64,000 nucleotides of DNA from Sarcomyxa edulis (GCA_009761415.1 QUOL01000019.1:1-64000); one strand, 5' to 3'; shown: positions 1 through 9,664, counted from the stretch's first letter. The notes: generated from the letters alone by a model not told the origin. Program-made: numbers and translations.

Positions 1-849
1 TCAGTATCACCAGAAAGGGCGGACAAGAGAGGCTGTGCGACGGTGCCATCCAGAATATCTGAACAAAAAGCTTGTTATCAAACCAACTATGGACGATGAA
101 GGAATATCGCGAACCCGTGATCGACCTATTAAACTTTCCTGAAAAGCACCAGTGGTGGACGACATATCTAAGAACCCTGATGGACGAAGAAGATACCGTC
201 AATAAAAGAGGTTTCGAGAATAAAAGACCTCTCCTAAAAAGAATCTCAGCCCGGGTATCTCCAGCCACGTGGAAAAGAAGCCGAATCGATTGCCGAAACG
301 ATAAGGTCTTTGGTAAACAACCGCTCACAAAAAGAAGGATGGCGGTCTATGAGGAGAAGAGGAAAAGGATGCTGCTACGCACTAATAGCAATAAAAACCT
401 GGAAGTCAAAATACGAACGTTAAATTGGAAGAACACGAAAGGAAGAAATACGAAGAACCGAAATACAAGACAAGCAAGAAAGAATAGTATGGTTGGCGCA
501 TGGGGCTTATAACCTCGTAACGGAACGGATAGAGAGCGACGGCTTTCCTGTACACAGTGACGAAATACTGCGAAAAGACCACGGACGACAAACGATCGAA
601 AGAAATTGGAAGAAAACGACTATGCGGGGTTCGGAGACGGTAGATCTGGCTGGCCAGCGGATCTACTGACGCAGACCGAACCCAATTATGCGCTGATATG
701 ATAAAAGTATGCAACTCACGACGTTTTACAGATTTACAAGGAGACCGAGACGCTGGGTCTCACACTATGCAAAATTATGAACGAATTATGCGCCTGTTAT
801 CAGGCATTTATTTTACAAGAGACAAGGAATCGGAAACTCATCGGACGGT
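1..849. other. Left edge without a supported gene
   Basis: A plus-strand open frame at 72-512 begins at TTG and encodes a very basic, Lys/Arg/Asn-rich sequence with no motif I recognise. The frames around 700-840 are short and broken. I see no splice pattern or promoter that would turn any of these into a gene. The composition is purine-rich on the plus strand. Confidence 0.4.
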
Positions 850-1785
850 CTACAGAATGGTAGTATCAGGTACCGCTCCAGCTCCTCGACGATTAGCCCT
901 TGCCCCTCCGCGACCTCTTCCACGCGTCGCAGCGTTCCGAGGGTCTACCTGTCCGAAAGCTCCAGGGCCGAAATGAACTTGGTGGAGACCTCCGAGACGA
1001 GGATCGGGAACGTCTCCGTGAAGACGGACCTCTTCAAAGCCCTCTTTCACGGGAAACCTCGCGACGAAGGGGACAAGAGGATATTGAGGAGCAGGAAGAA
1101 TAGGATTGGGAACGAAAGCCGCCCGCAATCTGAGCAGGTCATTAACTTGCTGCTGCTTCATTTCGGGAAGCACGCCGTACACGTTGTACGCATCGGACGA
1201 CTCAAATCCATCGAAATCCAGGGCGGTTCCGACGTATCCGACCTAGAAAAGGACGAAAAGAGATAAATCAACGAAGGATGAGAACCAAGAAATAAGTAAA
1301 ACGCGCCTGGGCAACCATCTCGCTCTTCACCGACGATAAAAGATACCCAACGTTCCTAACGTTGACCGCAACGTAGTCCCCCTCGAAACCAAAGTTCTTC
1401 AGAAAGAACTCGAGCATGGCGACGGTAGTAGTGGCTTGAGCGGGAATCGGAATGGTATCCCAAGAACCTGATTTAATGGCTTCGGAGGCTCGGAGCTTCA
1501 TAGCTTGATGCTGGACGGACGATGTTGAAAGAGGAACGATGAAGGAAAAACAAGCGAGCCGCTTACTACGTAATTGACGATCCGGGTGAGGAGGGTCCTG
1601 ACCCAGAACCTTTCCTCGAGAGGAACGTCCGTCGGACACCTCCCATTTACGGAGAGATGAACGATGCCTAGGAGGCTACGAATTGACCGAGACCAGATGG
1701 TGGTCGGAGACCTCTCATTTTCGAGGTCGGGATTCTGGGGATTTTCGGGAAAGCGATTTGCAGACAAACGGAGAATAAAGGACAT
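850..1785 (-). CDS. Tandem-array paralogue 1 (unknown family), with Arg/Gly-rich tail
   Basis: Function unknown. Most distal member of a five-gene minus-strand array. The start ATG (1785) lies about 53 nt after a TATA box. Exon 1 runs 1785-1567, then a clean 56-nt phase-0 intron (donor GTAAGC, acceptor CCAG), then exon 2 from 1510 to about 1305, and exon 3 from 1242 to a stop at 850. Exon 2 carries the family's second half: IPIPAQ in place of PSE, then FGFEGDY. DFDGFE in exon 3 matches the DWPEYE / EYPEFE segment of the paralogues. The second intron is uncertain: the acceptor (CTAG) is good but no strong GT donor fits the frame; a GC donor (GCGCGT) would. Beyond the shared domain there is a long extra tail ending in an RGRGRGG stretch, absent from the sisters. 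The family domain is supported by alignment to its neighbours; the biochemical role is not known. Confidence 0.55.
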
Positions 1786-1837
1786 CGTTGATGGAACTTT
1801 ACTGACTTAAGGATCAGAGCAAACGATTCGGGGAGGT

Positions 1838-1845
1838 TTATATAT
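1838..1845 (-). promoter_or_regulatory. TATA box of array paralogue 1
   Basis: Reads ATATATAA-type on the minus strand, about 53 nt upstream of the ATG at 1785. Similar TATA boxes stand 44-47 nt before the ATG of three sister genes and 30 nt before the fourth. Confidence 0.55.
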
Positions 1846-1886
1846 GCAGACTACAATAAGTGGCATATGATTCTGGGAGCGTTACT

Positions 1887-2605
1887 TTACTCCGTCGTTT
1901 CCTCCTCCGACCCTGGCCAGTCCTCCGCGTCGCTATATCCTGCACCTTCGGACTCCCCCTCGACTACGACAACGCGCTTAGGTACGACCCTTTCGAGGAG
2001 ATCGAGACGGATCGATCTGGTCATCGCGCTTTCCAACACGGCATCCCCGGGCTTCTCGTACTCCGGCCAATCGAAGGCATCTTCAGCCGACGCGTAAGCC
2101 GCCAGGGCGCGTATGCTAAGCTCGGTAAGAGCTCGGACGGCTTCGACCTCCCAATGAATGGGGCTTGCTGGCTGAATTCGGACAGCCCGACAAATCAAGC
2201 GCAAATGGCTAATCGTTCTATTCATCTCGGACGGAATCATGTATAAACGCCTGTCCTGCTTGTTCAGCTCCTGCCACTGGCTGTGGAAATGGACCTGTTA
2301 CCGATCAAGTGAAAACCCGTTAGACAATGAGATCGCTAAGGGTCGAGTTTAGACCAACGTACCGCGAGGAGCAACACGATTTGCGCATTGCAGTAGTAGG
2401 GAACCCTCTCGCGACCAGTTAAAGCTACGAAGTAGCCATCGGGCCCGAGTTCACGGAATATAAAATCGGCAACGAGGCCGACAGCGGGGCGCAGGAGGCA
2501 CCTGAGATAGTGAATCATTCCGTCACGATCAAGGATATCGAACGTTGCTGCCTCTTGGGCAAGAGTGTTCAAAAGGACTTGGTGTAGGGGTTCCATAATT
2601 TTCAT
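1887..2605 (-). CDS. Tandem-array paralogue 2 (unknown family)
   Basis: Function unknown. Exon 1 2605-2363 (81 codons), 68-nt phase-0 intron (GTACGT...AACAG), exon 2 2294-1887. The spliced protein is about 216 aa. Exon 1 contains HYLRCLLRPAVGLV, matching the LR..LRPM block of the neighbours. Exon 2 contains IPSEMNRTI followed some 55 residues later by FDWPEYE, the family's two C-terminal landmarks, and ends in an acidic tail (SDAEDWPGSEEETTE). The intron sits at exactly the same place and phase as in the three genes upstream. Both exons are open and the splice sites are canonical, so the gene looks intact. The stop of paralogue 3 at 2691 is only 86 nt from this ATG, leaving a very compact promoter. 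Confidence 0.65.
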
Positions 2606-2647
2606 GGGCTTTGCGGTGACCTGTACGGAGGAATTGATTCACCCTCT

Positions 2648-2653
2648 TTATAC
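2648..2653 (-). promoter_or_regulatory. TATA box of array paralogue 2
   Basis: TATAAA on the minus strand, 43-45 nt upstream of the ATG at 2605, in the 86-nt gap between two genes of the array. Confidence 0.6.
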
Positions 2654-2690
2654 TAAAAATATCGCGCTATTCAGCTATCGGACACCCCTT

Positions 2691-3286
2691 CTACTTGCCC
2701 GTACCCTCCCCTGCCAACCGTATCACGAACTCCGGAAATTCCACGGCAACTGCCTCTCGGTGCATTACAGGGACGATAGACCAAAGGAACTCCTTCGTTA
2801 AATCCTTCCTCTTCACAAGTACATCCTCATCGTACCCGAGCTCAACTCCGTGATGGATAAGGAATAGCTGCACCATGCTGGCGAGGCGCAACGCTTCTGA
2901 CGGAACTACGGCCTCGTCTCCTCGGCCAATTGCCGTCACCCTATCCCTAAACCGTAGAATGGCATCCTAGAAGACGTAAGGTTAACACTCCGAAGCTCAC
3001 CGAGTGAACCACGGACGCCTACCAAATGATCCAACACGATGCGGAACCAGCCTTTCGTCTCGCTCCATATGATTGGTTCAACGGTGTCTCTCGGGGAACT
3101 CGTTATAAGATAAGCCGCGTACCCCCGCTCGACGATCTCCATCATAGGGCGGAGGCGGAACCGAAGGAAATTTGTAAAGCCCTCGGTAGGAGCGAAATCC
3201 CCGGCAAGAACTTCAGGAGGATGAGCGTACGACAAAAACTCGTCTCGGAGAGCTTGAGTAAACGATGAACTAACGACATGCGACAT
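2691..3286 (-). CDS. Tandem-array paralogue 3 (unknown family)
   Basis: Function unknown. Exon 1 3286-3023 (88 codons), 56-nt phase-0 intron (GTAGGC...TTCTAG, branch-like GTTAAC), exon 2 2966-2691. About 179 aa. The first half has GFTNFLRFRLRPMMEIV. The second has VPSEALRLA and ends near VEFPEFVIRLAGEGTGK, so this copy lacks the acidic tails of its neighbours. Reading straight through the intron reaches a stop soon after (2936), which supports splicing. No transmembrane segment or signal peptide is evident. Of the five copies this one gives the shortest, cleanest version of the conserved domain and would be the best query for a profile search. Confidence 0.65.
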
Positions 3287-3329
3287 TTTGGCTGGAATAA
3301 CGATGGCTATCCTGCGCCAGCTGGCGTTC

Positions 3330-3335
3330 TTTATA
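3330..3335 (-). promoter_or_regulatory. TATA box of array paralogue 3
   Basis: TATAAA on the minus strand 44 nt upstream of the ATG at 3286, the same spacing as at paralogues 2 and 5. Confidence 0.6.
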
Positions 3336-4349
3336 CCTCATCGGACTTAGGACTGACGTCTCGGACCGATAAGAGGTGTCCGAACGGACTCCGTGCAGCC
3401 ACTGTTAACCGTTGGATTTTCCGGACCGTGCCTTATCAGAAGCAGTAAAGACGCATGTTCTTCGGTATAGATGCTCACGGAACGATTGCGAATGCCACAT
3501 GCAAAAGAACACGAGCTGGCCGCCACGTCGCGCCGCTACCCTGGGACCATCTTTTCGACTATTGTCGCAGGTCCTTGCCTCACCTGATACACTTCGCCGT
3601 GTCTCGTTCCTTCGCAAAGATTTCGCAAGATCGCGGTCACATCACCCGCACACGTATTAACCCGCACAGTCTCAACTGCGCCGTAAGAACAACGACGATC
3701 AGGACGCAAGCCACCTCGATCTAAACGGCCATGACTTCATGAAGCCACTGGCGCTTGACGGCTGTCGGCTTTGAGCGCTGTAGAAATGCAACTGCATCAT
3801 CTTGAAGAAGAGAACAGCATCTTGCGCCGGCCGAGTTATTGAACGGGACGAGAAGATCATCCTGACATCGCATATCGGCGAGGCTACGGAAGAACGAAAT
3901 GATGACCAGGCCACTGAGCGATATAGCGAAATTGTAAAGGAGAAAAGCTCTGAAAGCATTAATAACCTCTCTCCGTTCTCATCTCACTCGCCTTCCCTCT
4001 GAACTTTCCTCTCATCAAGAGCCGCTGACTGAGTTACGAACTGTCCGCGATTCAAAATGTCTGCGCACAGCGGGTGGAATCATCGGACATCGGTACCCTT
4101 TATAAAGGAGGTTGGGAGGCTGCCCGAGACCGTCGTTGCCCTCCGAACCGACAGTGCATTCCATAAACTACAAGATATTCAAACGCGGCACGCGAAAGGA
4201 GTGTTTATCCGTTAAAGTACCAACGACGACAAAAACCCCCTCGGTCACATCCAGGAAAGCTTCCCCGCTACGCGTGCGTTCTGAAATGCGAATTTCCGAC
4301 TATTAGTATCCCTCTGAGGGGCCCAAAGAACGAGACCGACGGCGCCTGC
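3336..4349. other. Gap in the array; possible remnant coiled-coil ORF
   Basis: About 1 kb, long enough for another array member, but I find no LR..LRPM or PSE blocks on the minus strand. A palindromic TTTATAAA stands at 4096-4103 with no suitable ATG behind it on either strand. On the plus strand, 3786-4002 encodes a charged heptad-like segment (HHLEEENSILRR, then, one frame over, RVIERDEKIILTSHIG), which looks like a frameshifted coiled-coil remnant. Nothing else is supported. Confidence 0.35.
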
Positions 4350-4938
4350 TTACCAGAACACCAGGTCCTCAAATTCGGGATACTCCTTTGCCCCGCCAGT
4401 CAATGAAGCGTTAACGTCGGCCTCATCTTTTAGTGACTGAAGCATTTCCCTCCTCTGACCGACGCTGCTGAGGGCCCAGTCCCCATGAAATCCGACCTTG
4501 TCATAAACGATAAGACTGAACTCCATCATACGGGATACCTCTGAAGGAATTTTAAATTCGGCGGCGTTGGCATCGGTCCTGGCCCGCTGACGGTATGCAA
4601 CGATGAGTTCCTGCGCAGAAGGATATTTTTTTTAGTATCTCTGCGTTGCCCCGCTGAAAAACGGTGGAAGCCCGTACAACGTTCTCGACGAAAAACCGCA
4701 TAAGCCGCCTCGACAGCGTATATTGCCCGATAACGCTATCGGTGTCATCGGGAAATGCTGTCACCCTATGGGGAAGCGTCGCCTGGATGACACCGAACAT
4801 CATACGAAGGCGTTTGCGAAAGAATCCATCGAAGCCCTCGTGCGGATAGAACACGGGTCGAATAAAGGATGGGACGTTCAGCGTCATGAAGTAGTCGCAG
4901 AGCCTCTCGCGAGCCATTTGCATACTGCGGGCAGGCAT
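4350..4938 (-). CDS. Tandem-array paralogue 4 (unknown family)
   Basis: Function unknown. The ATG at 4938 is preferred because a GTG-led extension to 4953 would begin inside the promoter and the TATA box lies only 30 nt upstream. Exon 1 4938-4678 (87 codons), 67-nt phase-0 intron (GTACGG...GCGCAG with a CTAA branch-like site), exon 2 4610-4350 ending in TAA. About 173 aa. Shared blocks: GFFRKRLRMMFGVI, then after the intron IPSEVSRMM, GFHGDW, and the closing EYPEFEDLVFW. Alignment to paralogue 3 across exon 2 is direct (PSE, GD, EF/YPEF). Without splicing the frame ends at 4552 in unrelated residues, so the intron is well supported. Confidence 0.65.
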
Positions 4939-4967
4939 TTCGATTTTCAACACGAAAGGACTCGTCG

Positions 4968-4974
4968 TTTATAT
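4968..4974 (-). promoter_or_regulatory. TATA box of array paralogue 4
   Basis: ATATAAA on the minus strand, 30 nt upstream of the ATG at 4938, in the 95-nt gap after paralogue 5. Confidence 0.5.
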
Positions 4975-5033
4975 GTACATGATGACTGCATGCCCTCGAT
5001 CACCTCTCCGAACCCTTCCCTCTTCTTGCCGCC

Positions 5034-5972
5034 TCATGCCCCCGACAAATTGTTTAGTCCCTGTTCGATAATCGCCGCCCCGCCAATCAAACCGTTCCTC
5101 TCCTCTTCGGATAACGTCTCCAAAAGCAGGCGAAATGCCCCGTGTGTTGCCAAGCTCGCGAGTGGCTGGACTGTACCTCTCCGATCAGCTCGTTGCCGCA
5201 CCGCTAAAGTGTCAGAATTCTTACCGGACAAGGCCCTTTCTACCTCGGCCACCTCCATTTCTTCGTCCCCGTCGTCCGTTGCAATACTTATGACGGATAT
5301 GCCTTCGTCTTCGTTGTTAGCCGAATTTTCTTCCCCCTCGAGGCTGTTGCCCCTGTCCGTACTAATCGTACCATCTCGATGTACCCTGGGACCGCTGTAT
5401 GGATGCTTCTTCAACACGGCATGCGCATGGAACCGACCACGCGGGTCCGCCTCGATGTAATCGAAAGCGACGCCGAATGTCGATCGGCGGGCATATTCTT
5501 CTATGAAGTACAAGATAACGTCGATCTTATGTGCCTCGTCCTCGTCCTGATCCCCGGAAAACCCTACGACGTGGACGCACCGCTGCACCTGGTAAACGGC
5601 GGTCACTGCTTCCTTGGGAAACGGCTCCGTGGTATCGTCCATGCACCTCCCCTTCAGTACCCATCTAAGTCTGAGCATGAATACCTTGACCTTCGCAATT
5701 AGCACGGACCCCCTGAAAGGCGCACACGCACTCACCATGTGCTGGCACAAGATTTTAACGTGCTTTCTCAACGTGTATACACCGTGACTCGAGAACTCCG
5801 GAAGGAGAACGTCCGCCACTGCATCCTGAAAAATGCAGCTAACAACTAGGTGAACCATGGGACGGATATTGTTACGCAGGTATCCGAGGAAAGTTGCCAT
5901 CGTAATGTCGCCATCTATCCCGTCTAGATCGAGGCAGCGCGTAAAGAAGAGTTCTTTTGCTATGGGATCCAT
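5034..5972 (-). CDS. Tandem-array paralogue 5 with long acidic C-terminal extension
   Basis: Function unknown. First member of the array in the direction of transcription. ATG at 5972, 47 nt after a TATA box. The whole region is open (312 codons), but a perfect donor (GTGAGT at 5735) and an acceptor (GCGAAG, 5691) define a 45-nt phase-0 intron at the family position, so the intron may be spliced or retained without breaking the frame (297 or 312 aa). Blocks: NNIRPMVHLVV in exon 1, EPFPKEAVTAV (the PSE equivalent) and GFSGDQ in exon 2, then FDYIEADP where the sisters have YPEFE. A further 130 residues follow, rich in Glu/Asp (for example DDGDEEMEVAEVER), unique to this copy. Acidic tails of this sort are common in nuclear proteins, but localisation is only a guess. 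Confidence 0.6.
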   Translation of the reverse strand: MDPIAKELFFTRCLDLDGIDGDITMATFLGYLRNNIRPMVHLVVSCIFQDAVADVLLPEFSSHGVYTLRKHVKILCQHMVSACAPFRGSVLIAKVKVFMLRLRWVLKGRCMDDTTEPFPKEAVTAVYQVQRCVHVVGFSGDQDEDEAHKIDVILYFIEEYARRSTFGVAFDYIEADPRGRFHAHAVLKKHPYSGPRVHRDGTISTDRGNSLEGEENSANNEDEGISVISIATDDGDEEMEVAEVERALSGKNSDTLAVRQRADRRGTVQPLASLATHGAFRLLLETLSEEERNGLIGGAAIIEQGLNNLSGA

Positions 5973-6018
5973 TTGGCTTGTTGCTTTCAGGAAAGCTCTG
6001 GCTGTCTTAACCTTGGGA

Positions 6019-6024
6019 TTTATA
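6019..6024 (-). promoter_or_regulatory. TATA box of array paralogue 5
   Basis: TATAAA on the minus strand, 47 nt upstream of the ATG at 5972. Confidence 0.6.
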
Positions 6025-7319
6025 GGTCCTCGGCCGGTCGTCCTTGCCCTGTTTCGGTCACGGACACGCTGTCGTGTTTGCCCTCCGGATGATCGACCGG
6101 GGACGGTCGATATTTAAAAGTTAGGAGGAAGTGTGAGGATGCCAGCATCCCCAGCCAAGGAATCGACAACTATACAACAACCTACTCTTATGCGACTCCT
6201 CAGACATAGCTAACTACAGAGATACTGGTGGCATCACCACAAACGACTTACTTTTCGAATGACCGGACACTGAAAGACACCAAGTACCCGCTACTTGACG
6301 GTTTCTCCCCGAAAGCGGCCTCTTCATCCACTCACCAAACGCTAACCCGCCTTCGGTCACGTCTCAGAACGTTTCAGAATACTTGAAATCACACACGAGC
6401 AACTTCTCCGAAGGAAATCTACCGCCAGAACCCAATTCCCTATCGTCGTTTCACCTGACCGAAGGCCCAATGTACTCGATCACCTCTCCGCAGCCCCCTA
6501 GATCCTTCGGACAGATCCCAAATCGTTTCAGCAGGTTCCCTTTCACCTCTAGAAGACCTCATCGAGAGATACTTCACCGACAAAACATTGCCACCAGTCG
6601 ACATACCGCCAACGTGATGCTTGCTGCCCTGAGCTGTTCTTCCTATCAAATCGGACATATTCCCTTTACATTGTGATCTCAATTCACACCTTTCCATGCA
6701 TCTGGACGCCTCGTTAAGACCTCCGTCCACCCTGACCAAGTGGTGCTACGGAATATTCTTCCCTCTGTGTTTATCACATGACACAGCACTTGTAAGCGAG
6801 GTATCGCCCGCTAACAAAGACACTACAGGTCTCCGCCTAGCAACCCACATCAAATTCACTCTTCTCGGACAACTTTGGCCGTCGCATCTTGGAAAAATCT
6901 ATCGGAAGCTCCCCATCATCCTGCTCACTCGGACATGTTTCATCCCTTCGCAAATTCACCTTGCAACGCTTTCAGAAAACACCTCAGGCCCTAACCTTTC
7001 ACACTGAGCGAGGTTCGGACACATCAAAACCAATACCGGATCTGTTTCATCATTGGAGATCTCGGGGACCTTGGGATGGCACTCGGGGTGAAGAATTAGG
7101 CAAGGACAGGGAAGGAATTCATATATAAAGTAGGATAGGACATGGAGAACGGTAGATAGAACCAGTGTGGACGAGAACCAGAGGAACATACCCGAATCGA
7201 CCAACTACCCAGTCACTCTCTATAGGAATTCTATCTCTTTCTCATACTTCTGAAACCGAGACAAGGAACGATTACAGGAGTCGGTCAAAACAAGAGAAAA
7301 AGGACTTGATTCAGTCGGC
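6025..7319. other. Gene-free stretch upstream of the array
   Basis: I see no coding region I would defend. A minus-strand frame at 6440-6739 is open but lacks family motifs and clear splice sites. TATA-like sequences occur at about 6108 (ATTTAAA) and 7122-7131 (TATATAAAG) without a convincing gene behind them. A 15-bp stretch (TCGATCACCTCTCCG) is shared with the 3' flank of paralogue 5 (near 4996), which hints at an old duplication of array DNA. Confidence 0.35.
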
Positions 7320-7690
7320 AGTACCACTCCCGGAACAAAGGAAGCTCTCCGAAATCAGTCCAGAGCTGTCCGAAACCCTCGAAGCTCTCCGAAATCAGTT
7401 CAGAGCTGTCCGAAACCTTCGATAGCTCTCCGAAGACGTTTTATAACTATAAAAAGCATCGGTCAGCTCACCAAAAGCTGTCCGAGGCTCTCGTAGGTTC
7501 TCCAAGATCGAACTTATAGCTGTCCGAAGCCCCCGATAGCTCTCCGAAGACGTATTATAAGCCGTCCGAAGCATCGATCAGCTCTCCGAAAGCTGTCCGA
7601 GGCCTTCGTAGGTTTTCCAAGATCGAACCTATAGCTGTCCGAAGCCTCTAAACGGCCTACCGAGAACGATCCTACAAGTCCGAAGCTTAC
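7320..7690. repeat. TCCGAA-rich tandem repeat, period about 115 bp
   Basis: Short phrases such as AGCTCTCCGAA and AGCTGTCCGAAGCC recur throughout. The larger unit repeats with a 114-115 bp period (CGATAGCTCTCCGAAGACG at about 7420 and 7534; ATAGCTGTCCGAAGCC at 7516 and 7631), for roughly two and a half copies. Confidence 0.7.
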
Positions 7691-7871
7691 CTTACACCTC
7701 ATCATCTCATACCCACCTCACCACCATACGAACACATTATCCAAACACAAGTCACTGGGCATTAGGATTTCTCGCTACGTAAAATCCCCTCCGAGAAAAC
7801 GTCACCTTACCCCCTAGAGGCGAACTATAGTTAGGAGTCTAGCCCATCTACTCCTAGCGCTGCAGTCCTCA
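7691..7871. other. Spacer with a 30-bp match to a copia RNase H segment
   Basis: Positions about 7854-7883 match, with one mismatch in about 30, the sequence just right of the KDZ element (32846 onward) that encodes a copia RNase H segment (SAAVLITP). Upstream and downstream the two sequences differ, so this is either a breakpoint remnant or a shared insertion footprint. Confidence 0.4.
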
Positions 7872-8925
7872 TCACACCGTCGCCTGAATAATGTTAGCAA
7901 ATTTTAAACAAGCATGAGATATATACGCACTAGAGGAACGACGGTCTGCCGGCGCAAGATTCAGCTGCATGGTCGGGAACGCCACGTTATCGGAACACCC
8001 GACTCGGGGCAAATTGATCAATTCCGCATGATTTTCCAACTCTGTCAAGACGTTTTGTGGTGCGCAGCGCCGCAGCGCTTTCATAGCAAACGACGTATAG
8101 TTCTAGAAATACAACCGGCGGGTAAGCATGGGGCGATAAGAAGAACGGCAGAAAAAGCAACGTGTCACCTTGATCAAACGCTGTCGGATAACGAGATGCT
8201 CGGGAAGTTCTCGAGTGGCGTCAGGTATCTTTCCCGAGGCGGTGGGAGAGATCAATGAACGCTGAGCTTGACGAGACAAAGCCACCGTGTAACACCTAGT
8301 ACCCTTAACTCCAACCAGATCGTTATTTCTTTCGAACTGCGACGCTCCAGTCCATACACCATCCACCTTCTTAGCAGGTTCACTGGTGACCAGCTCATCG
8401 GGACCAAGAATAAGATCACGCAACACGAGAAGTTCCTCGAGCTCTGCAGGTGTAAGGAATTGGGAACTGTAATCCAATCATTACACACGATCAGCATTGT
8501 ATTCGATATATAACACGTCAAAAGAACGTACCCGGATAGAGCCGCACCCTGAAAAACATCGTCCTCGGGATCGAGACTCCCATTCTTATCCCTCGAAAAT
8601 ACAACGTCACCGCATCGCAACTCGAAGAGACCTGACCCATGGAGCCCGATGAGAATAGCCGAGAGTGCAAAAAGACAAGACGCTCACCTAGGTCATCCGC
8701 CACAGAATCAGGGCCAAGAGGAATCTGAAGACTCTTCTCGAATTCGAGCATCGCTTCGCGAATCGAGGGATCGTTATCTTGGATATGCACCAAGATTCGT
8801 CCGCCATTGCAAAGATTAGATACCAATGGATGACTATCAACCTGATACATGTTAGGAAGACGAGGATCCCGGTTTTCATGATGGAGCAGAGTACCCTCAG
8901 AGACAACAAGAGAAGGATCGACCAT
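7872..8925 (-). pseudogene. N-terminal part of a TET/JBP-like dioxygenase gene, catalytic core missing
   Basis: Spliced by eye: exon 1 8925-8688, 56-nt intron, exon 2 8631-8532, 65-nt intron, exon 3 8466-8169, 66-nt intron, final exon from 8102. All junctions keep frame. The last exon contains LPRVGCSDNVAFPTMQLNLA, which resembles the segment just before the HxD iron-binding site in the agaricomycete TET/JBP-type 2-oxoglutarate dioxygenase proteins. In that family the active enzyme oxidises 5-methylcytosine, and the genes are often linked to KDZ transposons (established knowledge, recalled and not searched). Here the frame ends at 7872, or through one more weak intron at about 7834, before any HxD, distal His or Arg. 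The piece is therefore a truncated, presumably inactive gene. The family call rests on motif memory and is moderate; another hypothetical family is possible. Confidence 0.42.
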
Positions 8926-9096
8926 AGATGCAGAGTTGTGGGTAAGAGAATAAAACCCTCAACCCAAACGCCAAAAAAGTGCCGTGTCACAACAGAAACA
9001 AACGAAATCGTGGCTCATCTGCACCAATGCAAATGCACAAAACATCTCACAAAAGAAACAGGCCTTCAGTATCCTAACTACTATCTCGAATCGAGT

Positions 9097-9331
9097 GCAA
9101 AACTCGAATCGAGTTCGAACTCGATTCGAGCTCTAAATTTCTTTTTGTCTCGAGCAAGACTCGAACCCAAGTCTGACGTGGCATTGCACTGCCACATCAC
9201 GCGTCGATGACGTCCATCTTCTGCAAAACTCGAATCGAGTTCGAACTCGATTCGAGCTCTAAATTTCTTTTTGTCCCGAGCAAGACTCGAACCCAAGTCT
9301 GACGTGGCATTGCACTGCCACATCACGCGTC
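9097..9331. repeat. Two-copy 126-bp tandem repeat with CTCGAATCGAG palindromes
   Basis: The unit starting GCAAAACTCGAATCGAG at 9097 repeats at 9223 almost unchanged. It contains palindromic TCGAATCGA, ACTCGAACCCAAGTC (a tRNA B-box-like sequence in reverse) and the self-complementary GTGGCA...TGCCAC. The second copy runs into the hairpin at 9332. Confidence 0.75.
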
Positions 9332-9385
9332 GATGACGTGCGAACGAGTGTATGTTTTGTGGAGTACACTCGTTCGCACGTCATC
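9332..9385. repeat. 54-bp perfect hairpin, copy 1
   Basis: 21-bp arms (GATGACGTGCGAACGAGTGTA and its exact complement) around a 12-nt loop TGTTTTGTGGAG. The same hairpin recurs at 9665, 23432 and 45973. Confidence 0.85.
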
Positions 9386-9664
9386 GACGCGTGACGTGGC
9401 AGTGCATCGATGACGTCCATCTTCGAACTCGAATCGCGTTCAAACTCTTGATTTTCTTTTTTGTCCCAAGGCAAGATTCGAACTCAAGTCCGACACCGCC
9501 GTGCATCCAAAACGTGCAAAGTCAACCTCGAATAGTGTCTAAGACTCGAATCGAGTTTGAACTCGAATCGAGTCTTGCACTCGATTCGAAGTTGAATATA
9601 TTTTTGTCCCAAAGCAAGATTCGAACCCAAGTCTGACATAGCAGTCTACCACATCACGTGTGTC
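9386..9664. repeat. Further TCGAATCGAG repeat units between hairpins
   Basis: Diverged copies of the 126-bp unit, including CAAGATTCGAAC(T/C)CAAGTC twice (about 9472 and 9619) and ACTCGAATCGAG palindromes. No gene is seen. Confidence 0.6.

Noticed and set aside
72..512. Basic 146-codon ORF as a gene
   Set aside because: No ATG at the start, no recognised motif, purine-rich composition that favours open frames by chance.
6440..6739. Sixth member of the tandem array
   Set aside because: The open frame lacks the LR..R, PSE and PEF blocks and has no matching intron.
8337..8366. A 30-nt intron in the TET-like gene
   Set aside because: Too short and a multiple of three in an open frame; read as coding instead.
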